DNA of 50,460 nucleotides from Porphyromonas somerae DSM 23386. Its GTDB lineage: Bacteria > Bacteroidota > Bacteroidia > Bacteroidales > Porphyromonadaceae. Numbering within the stretch: position 1 is the first letter of the stretch; every line of letters starts with the position of its first letter. Location of the stretch: positions 1-50,460 of the forward strand of contig NZ_AQVC01000013.1 of the NCBI RefSeq assembly GCF_000372405.1, written 5' to 3'. A program made the position numbers and the translations under genes. Positions 43,440 through 50,460 of this stretch are shown piece after piece. Under the pieces are notes generated by a model. The model was given only the letters and a program-made list of their open reading frames with translations. It was not told where the DNA came from and ran no database searches.

Positions 43440-44356
43440 TAAAAAGGAATCAATGGGATCATTGGATGGGGTGGCTAGCAGTGGCTACTGCTACACTTTT
43501 CCTATCGGCTTGCCACAACCAGAAAAGCGAAGTGATCGGCTCGGGGAGCTTTGAAGCAACCGAGGTGCTGGTCTCTAGCGAGGTGAATGGCAGAGTGCTA
43601 GAGTGGAAGATTGAAGAGGGAAGCAACATTCAGCAAGGGGAGCAAGTAGGACTGGTAGATACTACTCAGCTATTTCTACAGCGTGAAGCACTCCTTCGCT
43701 CGGGCAAAGGGGTAAGGGCGAATCAGCCAAATATCGCAACTCAGACCAAAGCTCTGGAGGTAAAGTTGGAGGAGCTACAATCCAATCGCGACCGAACCGC
43801 TCGTCTGCTAAAAGCTGGGGTGGCGACACAGAAGCAACTAGATGACCTAGATAGTGGCATAGCTGCCGTAGAAAGTCAGCTCTCGGCTGCTCGCAGTACG
43901 CTTTCTAATCAAAGTAGTCAGATTACTGCCCAAAGCTCTGCCATAGACATACAGGTGGCACAGGTGGATGATTTGATTGAGCGATCAAAGATTGCGGCAC
44001 CGATCAGCGGTACGGTACTAGCCAATTATATTCACCGTGGGGAACTAGCAGGGCAGGGGCGCCCGCTATTTAGAGTGGGCAATCTTGAGACGCTATTCCT
44101 AAGAGCCTACGTACAGAATGACCAATTGGGCACTCTCCACCTAGGCGATGAAGTAAAGGTGCAGGTGGATGGAGAGAATGGAGAGAAGCGTAGCTACCCA
44201 GGTACGATCTCCTGGATCTCTAGTCGGGCAGAATTTACGCCCAAGACGGTACAGACCGATGATGAGCGCTCCAATCTTGTCTATGCCATTAAGGTGCGTG
44301 TGCCTAATTCTGATGGCACCCTTCGGATAGGAATGTACGGAGAGGTAGTACGATAA
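43436..44356 (+). CDS. HlyD-type periplasmic adaptor (YbhG-like lipoprotein)
   Basis: A 306-residue membrane fusion protein with lipobox LSAC (Cys26), so it is anchored by lipid to the inner membrane. A biotinyl-lipoyl-like hairpin (SSEVNGRVLEWKIEEGSNI split by a coiled coil at about 75-185) and beta domain with IAAPISGTVLANYIHRGEL are typical. By order it bridges the TolC protein and the two ABC permeases, like YbhG of E. coli. Confidence 0.9.
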   Translation: MIKRNQWDHWMGWLAVATATLFLSACHNQKSEVIGSGSFEATEVLVSSEVNGRVLEWKIEEGSNIQQGEQVGLVDTTQLFLQREALLRSGKGVRANQPNIATQTKALEVKLEELQSNRDRTARLLKAGVATQKQLDDLDSGIAAVESQLSAARSTLSNQSSQITAQSSAIDIQVAQVDDLIERSKIAAPISGTVLANYIHRGELAGQGRPLFRVGNLETLFLRAYVQNDQLGTLHLGDEVKVQVDGENGEKRSYPGTISWISSRAEFTPKTVQTDDERSNLVYAIKVRVPNSDGTLRIGMYGEVVR

Positions 44357-44365
44357 AAGTGTGGT

Positions 44366-45307
44366 ATGAGTGTCGTACAGAGTGAGAAAGCAGCAGCCAT
44401 ATCGGCAGAGGGACTACGACTTACTTTTTCATCCCCTACAGGGGGGAAAGTAGGTGTAGGGACTGCTCCCGGTGGGTTGACCTTTGAAGTGGAACAAGGG
44501 GAAATCTTTGGGGTGATCGGTCCTGACGGGGCTGGCAAAACCACGCTTTTCCGACTGCTCTGCTCTCTAATGCTACCCGAGAGTGGCACCGCCCGAGTAG
44601 TGGGATATGATGTAGTGAAGGACTACAAAGCACTGAGACAGGTAGTGGGCTATATGCCGGGCACCTTTTCACTTTATCCCGACCTCTCGGTGGAGGAAAA
44701 TCTCAATTTCTTTGCCACCATCTTTAATACGACTATCGCCGAGAAGTACGATCAGATAAAGGACATCTACAGTCAGATAGAGCCTTTTAAGCACCGCAAG
44801 GCAAAGTCACTTTCGGGAGGAATGAAGCAGAAGCTGGCACTCTCCTCAGCCCTTATTCACAGCCCCGAGATACTTTTTTTGGACGAGCCGACTACTGGCA
44901 TTGACCCGATCAGTAGAGTAGACCTTTGGAATATGCTCCATAAACTCTCAAAGCAAGGGGTAACCATCGTGGTCTCAACTCCCTATATGGACGAAGCAAA
45001 GCAGTGTGACCGCTTGGCCTTTATGCAAGAAGGGAATTTCCTCACGATTGATCGTCCTGAGCAACTCACCAAGCAATACCCCTACCCTATCTTTGAGGTG
45101 AAAGGGGAGAACCGACTGGAGCTACTCGCAAGGCTCAACAGCTTCCCAAGGGCGATCAATAGCTTTGCCTTTGGCGACGTCTTTCACATCACTACCGAGG
45201 CAGGAGTAGAAGCGAGTGATATTGCCCGACATATTGGAAGTGGTGAGGTTCGCCCCATCACAGCTGGATTGGAGGATGCCTTTTTACTACTTTCAAAAAC
45301 CGAATAA
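44366..45307 (+). CDS. ABC transporter ATPase 1 (YbhF N-half-like)
   Basis: A 313-residue ATPase with Walker A GPDGAGKTT at 52-60, signature LSGGMKQK from 149, Walker B ILFLDEPTTGIDP and a switch region near TPYMDEA, where Thr replaces the usual catalytic His (VVSTPYMDEA). The N-terminal about 40 residues and C-terminal extension follow the pattern of the first half of E. coli YbhF. Thr at the switch position may mean this subunit hydrolyses ATP poorly and the other carries the cycle. Confidence 0.9.
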   Translation: MSVVQSEKAAAISAEGLRLTFSSPTGGKVGVGTAPGGLTFEVEQGEIFGVIGPDGAGKTTLFRLLCSLMLPESGTARVVGYDVVKDYKALRQVVGYMPGTFSLYPDLSVEENLNFFATIFNTTIAEKYDQIKDIYSQIEPFKHRKAKSLSGGMKQKLALSSALIHSPEILFLDEPTTGIDPISRVDLWNMLHKLSKQGVTIVVSTPYMDEAKQCDRLAFMQEGNFLTIDRPEQLTKQYPYPIFEVKGENRLELLARLNSFPRAINSFAFGDVFHITTEAGVEASDIARHIGSGEVRPITAGLEDAFLLLSKTE

Positions 45308-45315
45308 GGGAGCCT

Positions 45316-46074
45316 ATGAGAGTCAGCGATCAAAATGAAATAGTGATTGAGGTCAAGGAGCTCACCAAAGCGTTTGGTAGTTTCTTGGCGGTCAATCATA
45401 TCTCCTTTGAGGTGAGAAAGGGAGAAATCTTTGGCTTCCTTGGGGCCAATGGAGCAGGCAAGACCACGGCGATGAAGATCCTATGTGGATTGAGCAAACC
45501 AACGAGTGGCGAGGGACAGGTGGCTGGGTGCGATATCCTGCATGAAAACGAAGAGATCAAGAAGCATATCGGCTATATGAGCCAGAAGTTTGCCCTATAT
45601 GAAGATCTTACGGTAGAGGAGAATATCCGCCTCTTTGCTGGCATCTATCGCATTCCCAATTCCGAGATCAAGCAGAAAACTACTCAGTTACTGAAGCGAC
45701 TTGACTTTCTGGAATACCAAAAGACCTTGGTGAAGAAGCTGCCACTTGGGTGGAAGCAGAAGTTGGCCTTCTCCATTGCTATCTTTCACCAGCCTCAGAT
45801 CGTATTTCTCGATGAGCCTACTGGAGGGGTGGACCCCGTTACTAGGCGACAATTTTGGGAACTGATCTACGAGGCAGCCTACGGTCAAGGGATTACCGTA
45901 TTCGTCACTACGCACTATATGGATGAAGCGGAGTACTGCGATAGGGTCTCTATTATGGTGGATGGTGAGATTAAGGCTATGGGGACTCCTGATGAGCTCA
46001 AAGAAAAGACGGGGGCACGCAATATGGATGAGGTATTTAAGCAATTGGCGAGAGAGGGGAGGCGAGTAGAATGA
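45316..46074 (+). CDS. ABC transporter ATPase 2 (YbhF C-half-like)
   Basis: A 252-residue ATPase with Walker A GANGAGKTT at 43-51, Walker B IVFLDEPTGGVDP and the H-loop His in VTTHYMDEAEY. The signature is LPLGWKQK (142-149) rather than LSGG, as in the second half of YbhF-type ATPases. ATPases 1 and 2 are thus separate genes that together correspond to the fused YbhF. The stop overlaps the first permease (ATGA). Confidence 0.9.
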   Translation: MRVSDQNEIVIEVKELTKAFGSFLAVNHISFEVRKGEIFGFLGANGAGKTTAMKILCGLSKPTSGEGQVAGCDILHENEEIKKHIGYMSQKFALYEDLTVEENIRLFAGIYRIPNSEIKQKTTQLLKRLDFLEYQKTLVKKLPLGWKQKLAFSIAIFHQPQIVFLDEPTGGVDPVTRRQFWELIYEAAYGQGITVFVTTHYMDEAEYCDRVSIMVDGEIKAMGTPDELKEKTGARNMDEVFKQLAREGRRVE

Positions 46075-47195
46075 AAGCGTCAGGTATTAAGCAATTCCAT
46101 GCCTTTGTCTCTAAGGAGTTCATCCATATCTTTAGAGACCCTTATACATTGCTAATTCTGCTACTTATGCCGGTGGTGGAGCTACTACTCTTTGGCTTTG
46201 CACTCAATATGGAGGTGACCAATATCCGTACCGCATTAGTCACCTTGGAGCCAGATAGATACACGCAGCGACTAGAGGCGAAGATCCGAAGTCATCCCGA
46301 CTTTATACTCTATGAGGAGCATATTTCGGTGGCTGAGGCGGAGGAGCTACTTCAAAAGGATAAGTTGGATCTCTTCATTGTGATGCCCACCGCCTTTGAG
46401 GCAAGTATCTACCGAAAACAGCCGACGCAGGTGCAGATGGTGGTGGATGCCTCCGACCCTAATGCGGGAGAGATACGGGTATCCTACGCCTCTGCACTGC
46501 TACAAAGTGTAGTGGTAGAGGATATTGGTGGCGATAGCCGACTTCCTTATTCGATAGAGGTCAATAGCCGAATGCTCTATAATCCGATGATGAAGTCGAG
46601 CTACAACTTTGTGCCAGGAATTATGGGACTGGTTCTGATTGTGCTCTGCACCATTATGACTAGCGTGAGCATCGCTCGCGAGAAGGAGCGAGGAAGTATG
46701 GAGCTACTACTGGTCTCTCCAGTGCACGCCACTACCATGGTTCTAGCGAAAGCGGTGCCCTACTTTGTGGTGTCGCTCATCAACATTGCTTCTATCCTGA
46801 TACTCTCCTACTTTGTGCTAGGAGTACCTATCCGAGGTTCGTTGTTGCTCATCATCTTGGTTACAATGCTCTACGTACTCGTCGCACTTGCTATTGGGTT
46901 GGCGATCTCCAGTCTGGTTAGCCAGCAGAGAGATGCAGTGGTGGTCTCAGGCTTTGGTATGATGATGCCCACCATTCTACTCACAGGCATGCTCTTTCCC
47001 CTGGCCAATATCCCGGCCGCCCTCCGATGGATCTCCTATCTCGTGCCGGCCACCTACTACATCGGTGCCACACGAAAGGTGATGATACAGGGGCTCTCCT
47101 TTATGGGAATATGGCAAGAGGTTCTTGCCCTCACCCTCTTTGCGGTACTGATGCTCACCATCGCGATTGTAAGTATTCGCCCAAGATTGAAGTAG
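46071..47195 (+). CDS. ABC-2 type permease 1 (YbhS/YbhR-like)
   Basis: A 374-residue permease: an N-terminal helix (about 21-43), a periplasmic domain (about 45-170) and five C-terminal helices, with the coupling segment SIAREKERGSMELLLVSPV. It begins 4 nt inside the ATPase 2 gene. It pairs with permease 2 at 47200. Confidence 0.9.
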   Translation: MKASGIKQFHAFVSKEFIHIFRDPYTLLILLLMPVVELLLFGFALNMEVTNIRTALVTLEPDRYTQRLEAKIRSHPDFILYEEHISVAEAEELLQKDKLDLFIVMPTAFEASIYRKQPTQVQMVVDASDPNAGEIRVSYASALLQSVVVEDIGGDSRLPYSIEVNSRMLYNPMMKSSYNFVPGIMGLVLIVLCTIMTSVSIAREKERGSMELLLVSPVHATTMVLAKAVPYFVVSLINIASILILSYFVLGVPIRGSLLLIILVTMLYVLVALAIGLAISSLVSQQRDAVVVSGFGMMMPTILLTGMLFPLANIPAALRWISYLVPATYYIGATRKVMIQGLSFMGIWQEVLALTLFAVLMLTIAIVSIRPRLK

Positions 47196-47199
47196 AAAG

Positions 47200-48315
47200 A
47201 TGGTACTAGGTTATTTACTTGAAAAGGAGTTCAAACAACTCTCCAGAAACCCTGTCATCGTTGGGGTGCTGATATTCTACACCATTATGGTGCTCTTCTT
47301 CTTTCCGTGGCCAGTAACTCAGGAGCTGAAGTCACTTAAGATTTCCATAGTCAATAGCGATACAGGCGGGTATGCCCAAAGATTGATCGGTAAGCTGAAG
47401 GCAACGAAAAGCATAGAGGTGCAAAGTATTTACCCCGACTATCCATCTGCCTTGAATGATATTGAGCAAGGGAAAGCAAAGGCAGTGATGGTCTTTTCCA
47501 AAGATTTTAGCGAAAAGCTACAGCTACAAGAAGAGCCTTCGATACAGCTGCTCATCAATGCGGTGGATGGCACACAAGCTGGACTAGCACAGAGCTACTT
47601 ACTCCGATTGGTACAACATTATTCGAAGCAATTACGGATGGAGGAGCTTGGGCTTTCGCAAGAAGAGATCGAACCAATAGCCGTACTCCCAACCTATCGG
47701 TACAATAGTACACTCAATTACAAGTACTTTATGCTACCTGCCTTGCTGGTCATTATGCTCACCATGTACTGCAGTATATTCCCAGCTATGAGCATTGTAC
47801 AAGAGAAGGAAAAAGGGACACTCCAGCAACTCAATGTGACCCCTATCCGTCGCTCCACTCTTATCCTCTCCAAGATTATACCGTTTTGGATATTGGCAAT
47901 CATCTCTGTCCTCATCAGCATTCCGGTTATCTATTGGGTCTATGGGCTAGCATTCCAAGGGAGCATACTTCTCTACCTATTTTGCGTATTGATCTTTGCT
48001 ATCGCTCTTTCGTTTATGGGGGTAATTCTCTCCAACTTTTCTGAGACATTGCAGCAATCAATGTTCCTCACCCTCTTCTTTATCCTCATATTTTTCCTAA
48101 TGAGTGGGCTTTTCTCCCCTGTTGATGCCATGCCAGCTTGGGCAAAGGTGATCGCCTACGCCAACCCCCTCACCTACTTCAATCGCCTCACCCGAATGGT
48201 CTACCTACGTGGATCTGGTTTCCTAGAGATAGTCCCCGACTTGTTGGCTCTACTCGCATTCCTAGTGGTATTTGGGGTTATTGCAGTAGTGACGCACAAG
48301 AAACGAGCCGACTGA
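47200..48315 (+). CDS. ABC-2 type permease 2 (YbhR/YbhS-like)
   Basis: A 371-residue paralogue of the preceding protein with the same architecture and the segment SIVQEKEKGTLQQLNVTPI. The two permeases probably form a heterodimer driven by the two ATPases. Gap to permease 1 is 4 nt. The operon ends here; grpE follows after 65 nt. Confidence 0.9.
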   Translation: MVLGYLLEKEFKQLSRNPVIVGVLIFYTIMVLFFFPWPVTQELKSLKISIVNSDTGGYAQRLIGKLKATKSIEVQSIYPDYPSALNDIEQGKAKAVMVFSKDFSEKLQLQEEPSIQLLINAVDGTQAGLAQSYLLRLVQHYSKQLRMEELGLSQEEIEPIAVLPTYRYNSTLNYKYFMLPALLVIMLTMYCSIFPAMSIVQEKEKGTLQQLNVTPIRRSTLILSKIIPFWILAIISVLISIPVIYWVYGLAFQGSILLYLFCVLIFAIALSFMGVILSNFSETLQQSMFLTLFFILIFFLMSGLFSPVDAMPAWAKVIAYANPLTYFNRLTRMVYLRGSGFLEIVPDLLALLAFLVVFGVIAVVTHKKRAD

Positions 48316-48380
48316 CAATTGGGCCGATTGGCAAGGTTATTGCTAGTAATAGGATAGAAACATAAATCAAATAAGAAGAT

Positions 48381-48938
48381 ATGAAGAAAGATAAGGATAT
48401 AGAGAGAGAGGAGCAGCTCCTCGATGAGGAGCAGGTTGAGACCTCAGAGAACACGGAAACAAATCAAGAGGAGCAGCCAACAGAAGTAGATGAGGTAGAG
48501 GCACTGAAGAGCGAGCTAGAGTCGCTTCAAGACGACTACCTAAGATTGCGTGCGGAGTACGAAAACTACCGCAAACGTACACTGAAGGAGAAGAGCGACC
48601 TCATCAAATATGGCGGTGAGAAGATAGTGGGGGGCTTCCTAGATATTATGGATGATATCGAACTAGCCATTAAGAATATGAAGCAGGCGGAGTCGGTAGA
48701 AGGCTTAGTGGAGGGAGTAGAGATCATACAAAATAAGTTTGTCTCTGCCCTCAAGGCACAGGGGGTCAATGCCATGGAGGTGATCGGCAAGGACTTTGAT
48801 GCCGACCAACACGAAGCAGTCGCTATGGTACCTACCGAGGAGGCAGATAAAAAGGGCAAGGTGATTGATTGTGTACAGACTGGCTACACCCTCAATGACA
48901 AGGTAATTCGTCACCCCAAAGTGGTGGTAGGCAATTAA
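48381..48938 (+). CDS. grpE: Nucleotide exchange factor GrpE
   Basis: Helps DnaK release ADP and senses temperature. The 185-residue protein begins with a very acidic region (about 1-45), a long coiled coil (EALKSELESLQDDYLRLRAE) and a C-terminal beta domain (FDADQHEAVAMVP; GYTLNDKVIRHPKVVVG). It is followed 21 nt later by dnaJ. No heat-shock operator was recognised in the short upstream gap. Confidence 0.93.
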   Translation: MKKDKDIEREEQLLDEEQVETSENTETNQEEQPTEVDEVEALKSELESLQDDYLRLRAEYENYRKRTLKEKSDLIKYGGEKIVGGFLDIMDDIELAIKNMKQAESVEGLVEGVEIIQNKFVSALKAQGVNAMEVIGKDFDADQHEAVAMVPTEEADKKGKVIDCVQTGYTLNDKVIRHPKVVVGN

Positions 48939-48959
48939 TAGCAGAGGAGCAAGACAATA

Positions 48960-50120
48960 ATGGCAGAAAAGAGAGACTACTACGAGGTCCTTGGTGTCAG
49001 TAAAGGTGCCTCGGACGATGAGATAAAAAAGGCATACCGCAAGACTGCACTTAAATATCACCCCGACCGAAACCCTGGTGACAAAGAGGCCGAGGAGAAG
49101 TTTAAGGAGGCAGCAGAGGCGTATGACGTCCTTAGCAATCCCGATAAGCGAGCTCGCTACGACCAGTATGGACATGCAGGAGTAGATGGCAACGCTGGAT
49201 TTGGAGGTGCCGGTGGTATGTCCATGGAGGATATCTTCAGCCAGTTTGGTGACCTCTTCGGAGGTATGGGCGGCTTCGGTGGCTTTGGAGGCTTCAGTGG
49301 CTTTGGAGGAGGCGGAGGAAGTACCGTCAATTATGGCAGTGACCTTCGCGTACGTATCCATGTGACGCTACAGGAGGTACTCAATGGCACCACCAAGAAG
49401 ATCAAGGTAAAGAAAAACGTAGCTTGTAGCCACTGCCACGGCTCAGGTGCAGAGGCGGGAAGTAGCAAGGAGACTTGCCCTACCTGTCACGGTTCGGGTC
49501 GTGTCATTCGGACGCAAGATAGTATCTTCGGACGCATGCAAACCCAGTCCACCTGTACCACCTGTAATGGTACGGGACAAGTGATCAAGAATAAGTGTAC
49601 CCACTGTTCGGGAACTGGGATAGAGCAAGGCGAAGAGTTGATAGAGATCAATGTACCAGCTGGTGTCGCCTCGGGTATGCAAATGACCCTGCGTGGCAAG
49701 GGAAATGCAGGACCGAATGGAGGACCGAATGGCGACCTACTAGTGCAGTTTGAGGAGATCAGCGATGCAGAGTTTATCCGCAACGGCAATGATGTGGTTT
49801 ACAACCTACTCATTCCTGTCACTACAGCTCTACTAGGCGATAAAGTGGTCGTACCCACACTTGATGGCAAGGTTAAGGTAACCATTGAGCCAGGAACTCA
49901 GTCGGGCAAGATATTGCGACTGAGGAATAAGGGACTACCAAGTGTGAGAGGGGCCGGCAAGGGCGATCAGTTGATCGTCGTACACATCTTTATCCCAGAC
50001 AAGCTAGATGCGAAGGATAAGAAACTGATAGAGCAGCTCAGTCAAAGCAAGCACTTCGAGCCTTCCGAGGCCGATAAGCGCAAGCTAATCGAGCAGCAAC
50101 GAGCCAGATACGAAATGTAA
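48960..50120 (+). CDS. dnaJ: Chaperone DnaJ
   Basis: J-domain cochaperone of 386 residues that stimulates DnaK. It has the J domain with HPD at 34-36, a Gly/Phe-rich linker (about 75-125), four CxxCxGxG zinc repeats ([32 protein letters not shown]) and the C-terminal substrate-binding domains. A strong terminator follows. dnaK is not in the window. Confidence 0.97.
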   Translation: MAEKRDYYEVLGVSKGASDDEIKKAYRKTALKYHPDRNPGDKEAEEKFKEAAEAYDVLSNPDKRARYDQYGHAGVDGNAGFGGAGGMSMEDIFSQFGDLFGGMGGFGGFGGFSGFGGGGGSTVNYGSDLRVRIHVTLQEVLNGTTKKIKVKKNVACSHCHGSGAEAGSSKETCPTCHGSGRVIRTQDSIFGRMQTQSTCTTCNGTGQVIKNKCTHCSGTGIEQGEELIEINVPAGVASGMQMTLRGKGNAGPNGGPNGDLLVQFEEISDAEFIRNGNDVVYNLLIPVTTALLGDKVVVPTLDGKVKVTIEPGTQSGKILRLRNKGLPSVRGAGKGDQLIVVHIFIPDKLDAKDKKLIEQLSQSKHFEPSEADKRKLIEQQRARYEM

Positions 50121-50125
50121 AGATA

Positions 50126-50153
50126 AAAAACACCCTAGCGGGTGTTTTTTTTT
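50126..50153 (+). terminator. Rho-independent terminator after dnaJ
   Basis: AAACACCC, loop TAGC, GGGTGTTT, followed by a run of T. It ends the grpE-dnaJ unit. Confidence 0.92.
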
Positions 50154-50460
50154 GCTCATTATTATACCCCGAAGGGGTTCGTCCGGTAGTAACCCAAAAA
50201 GTGTGTAAGGCAGAATGCCTCTTTGAACTGCAAATGTACTTATTTTTTTCGCTTTGCTTCCCATAAACAACAAAGATAGACCAAGAAAGAATTAAGGCAA
50301 GGCTGTCGTAGCGCAGCGGAGACACCGCCTTGCCGTATTCTTTTTGGTTGATAGCTTTGTGTTGGGAAGTAAAGCACATCTCGTTCTCTTTATGGATGTT
50401 ATAGCTTCTTCAGACCACCTATCAGATCACCTATTCGCCTCCCTAAATAGGAGGAATTAA
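50154..50460. other. 307-bp region after dnaJ without a gene
   Basis: No supported coding gene. On the minus strand two Bacteroidota-type boxes are present, TACATTTG (50238-50231) and TATCTTTG (50278-50271), pointing toward dnaJ. A long inverted repeat lies at 50286-50343. Confidence 0.5.
50286..50343. repeat. Long interrupted inverted repeat after dnaJ
   Basis: AAAGAAT and GGCAAGGC on the left pair with GCCTTGCC and ATTCTTT on the right, with an inner TGTC/GACA pair and a roughly 13-nt loop. T-rich sequence lies after the right arm. It could be a bidirectional terminator for genes to the right or a structured RNA. Confidence 0.6.

Noticed and set aside
45739-45762. Broken ABC signature in ATPase 2 as a sign of decay
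   Set aside because: LPLG at this place is usual for the second half of YbhF-type ATPases; the Walker and H-loop motifs are intact.
50038-50379. 113-codon minus-strand frame over the dnaJ end
   Set aside because: It reads through the dnaJ terminator and the end of dnaJ in reverse; composition is that of a shadow frame.

Overview
The window looks like chromosome of a Bacteroidales bacterium, most likely Porphyromonas or a close relative. The reasons are the Bacteroidota-type -7 promoter boxes (TAnnTTTG) in front of many genes, Bacteroidales-specific families (DUF4270, DUF4290, DUF5063, the short GT5 protein, the Lys-type phosphoglycerate dehydrogenase), an Asp-type MurA, and Bacteroidales-like gene neighbourhoods. 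Species cannot be told from the sequence alone. Nearly all of it is housekeeping DNA; no prophage, plasmid, CRISPR array, rRNA or tRNA gene was seen.

Layout. 1-510 is a mobile-element edge: what looks like the 5' part of a group II intron (minus strand, running off the left end), a terminator hairpin, and a 173-bp MITE with 17-bp terminal inverted repeats and a 5-bp target duplication, inserted exactly at the stop codon of upp. 507-5125 is a minus-strand operon (DUF5063 protein, 3'-5' exonuclease, RlmI-like rRNA methyltransferase, MltF-like lytic transglycosylase, upp). From 5302 onward everything is on the plus strand: a fused CMP kinase-IspH; a fragment of the division and cell wall cluster (small lipoprotein, ftsW, murG, murC, ftsQ); lysS-gpsA-pgi-DUF4290-murA-rimM; the serine group serC-serA-DUF1015, then aspA; a 773-bp intergenic region; a GT5 starch-synthase-like protein, DUF4270 lipoprotein, AddB-like nuclease and lipB; panC and a GHL10 protein; two overlapping rhomboids, an EEP hydrolase and cdsA; aroQ-pyk-O-methyltransferase-rbfA-LolE-like permease; a formate/nitrite channel leading a complete TolC-type ABC exporter; and grpE-dnaJ.

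The most unusual signals are not genes. Three intergenic regions about 17 kb apart (6924, 24427, 41126) each hold a 76-bp array of exactly the same architecture: four copies of a 10-bp palindrome (AGTTGCAACT or a one-base variant) separated by three related 12-bp spacers, a 22-bp period of about two helical turns. Two copies of a MITE family, each with its own 5-bp target duplication, lie at 335-507 and 24129-24334. Long intergenic hairpins of unrelated sequence separate serC, serA, DUF1015 and aspA from each other. Among proteins, the Cmk-IspH fusion, the Cys-to-Asp change in MurA, the Lys-type SerA, the truncated GT5 protein and the paired rhomboids deserve attention.
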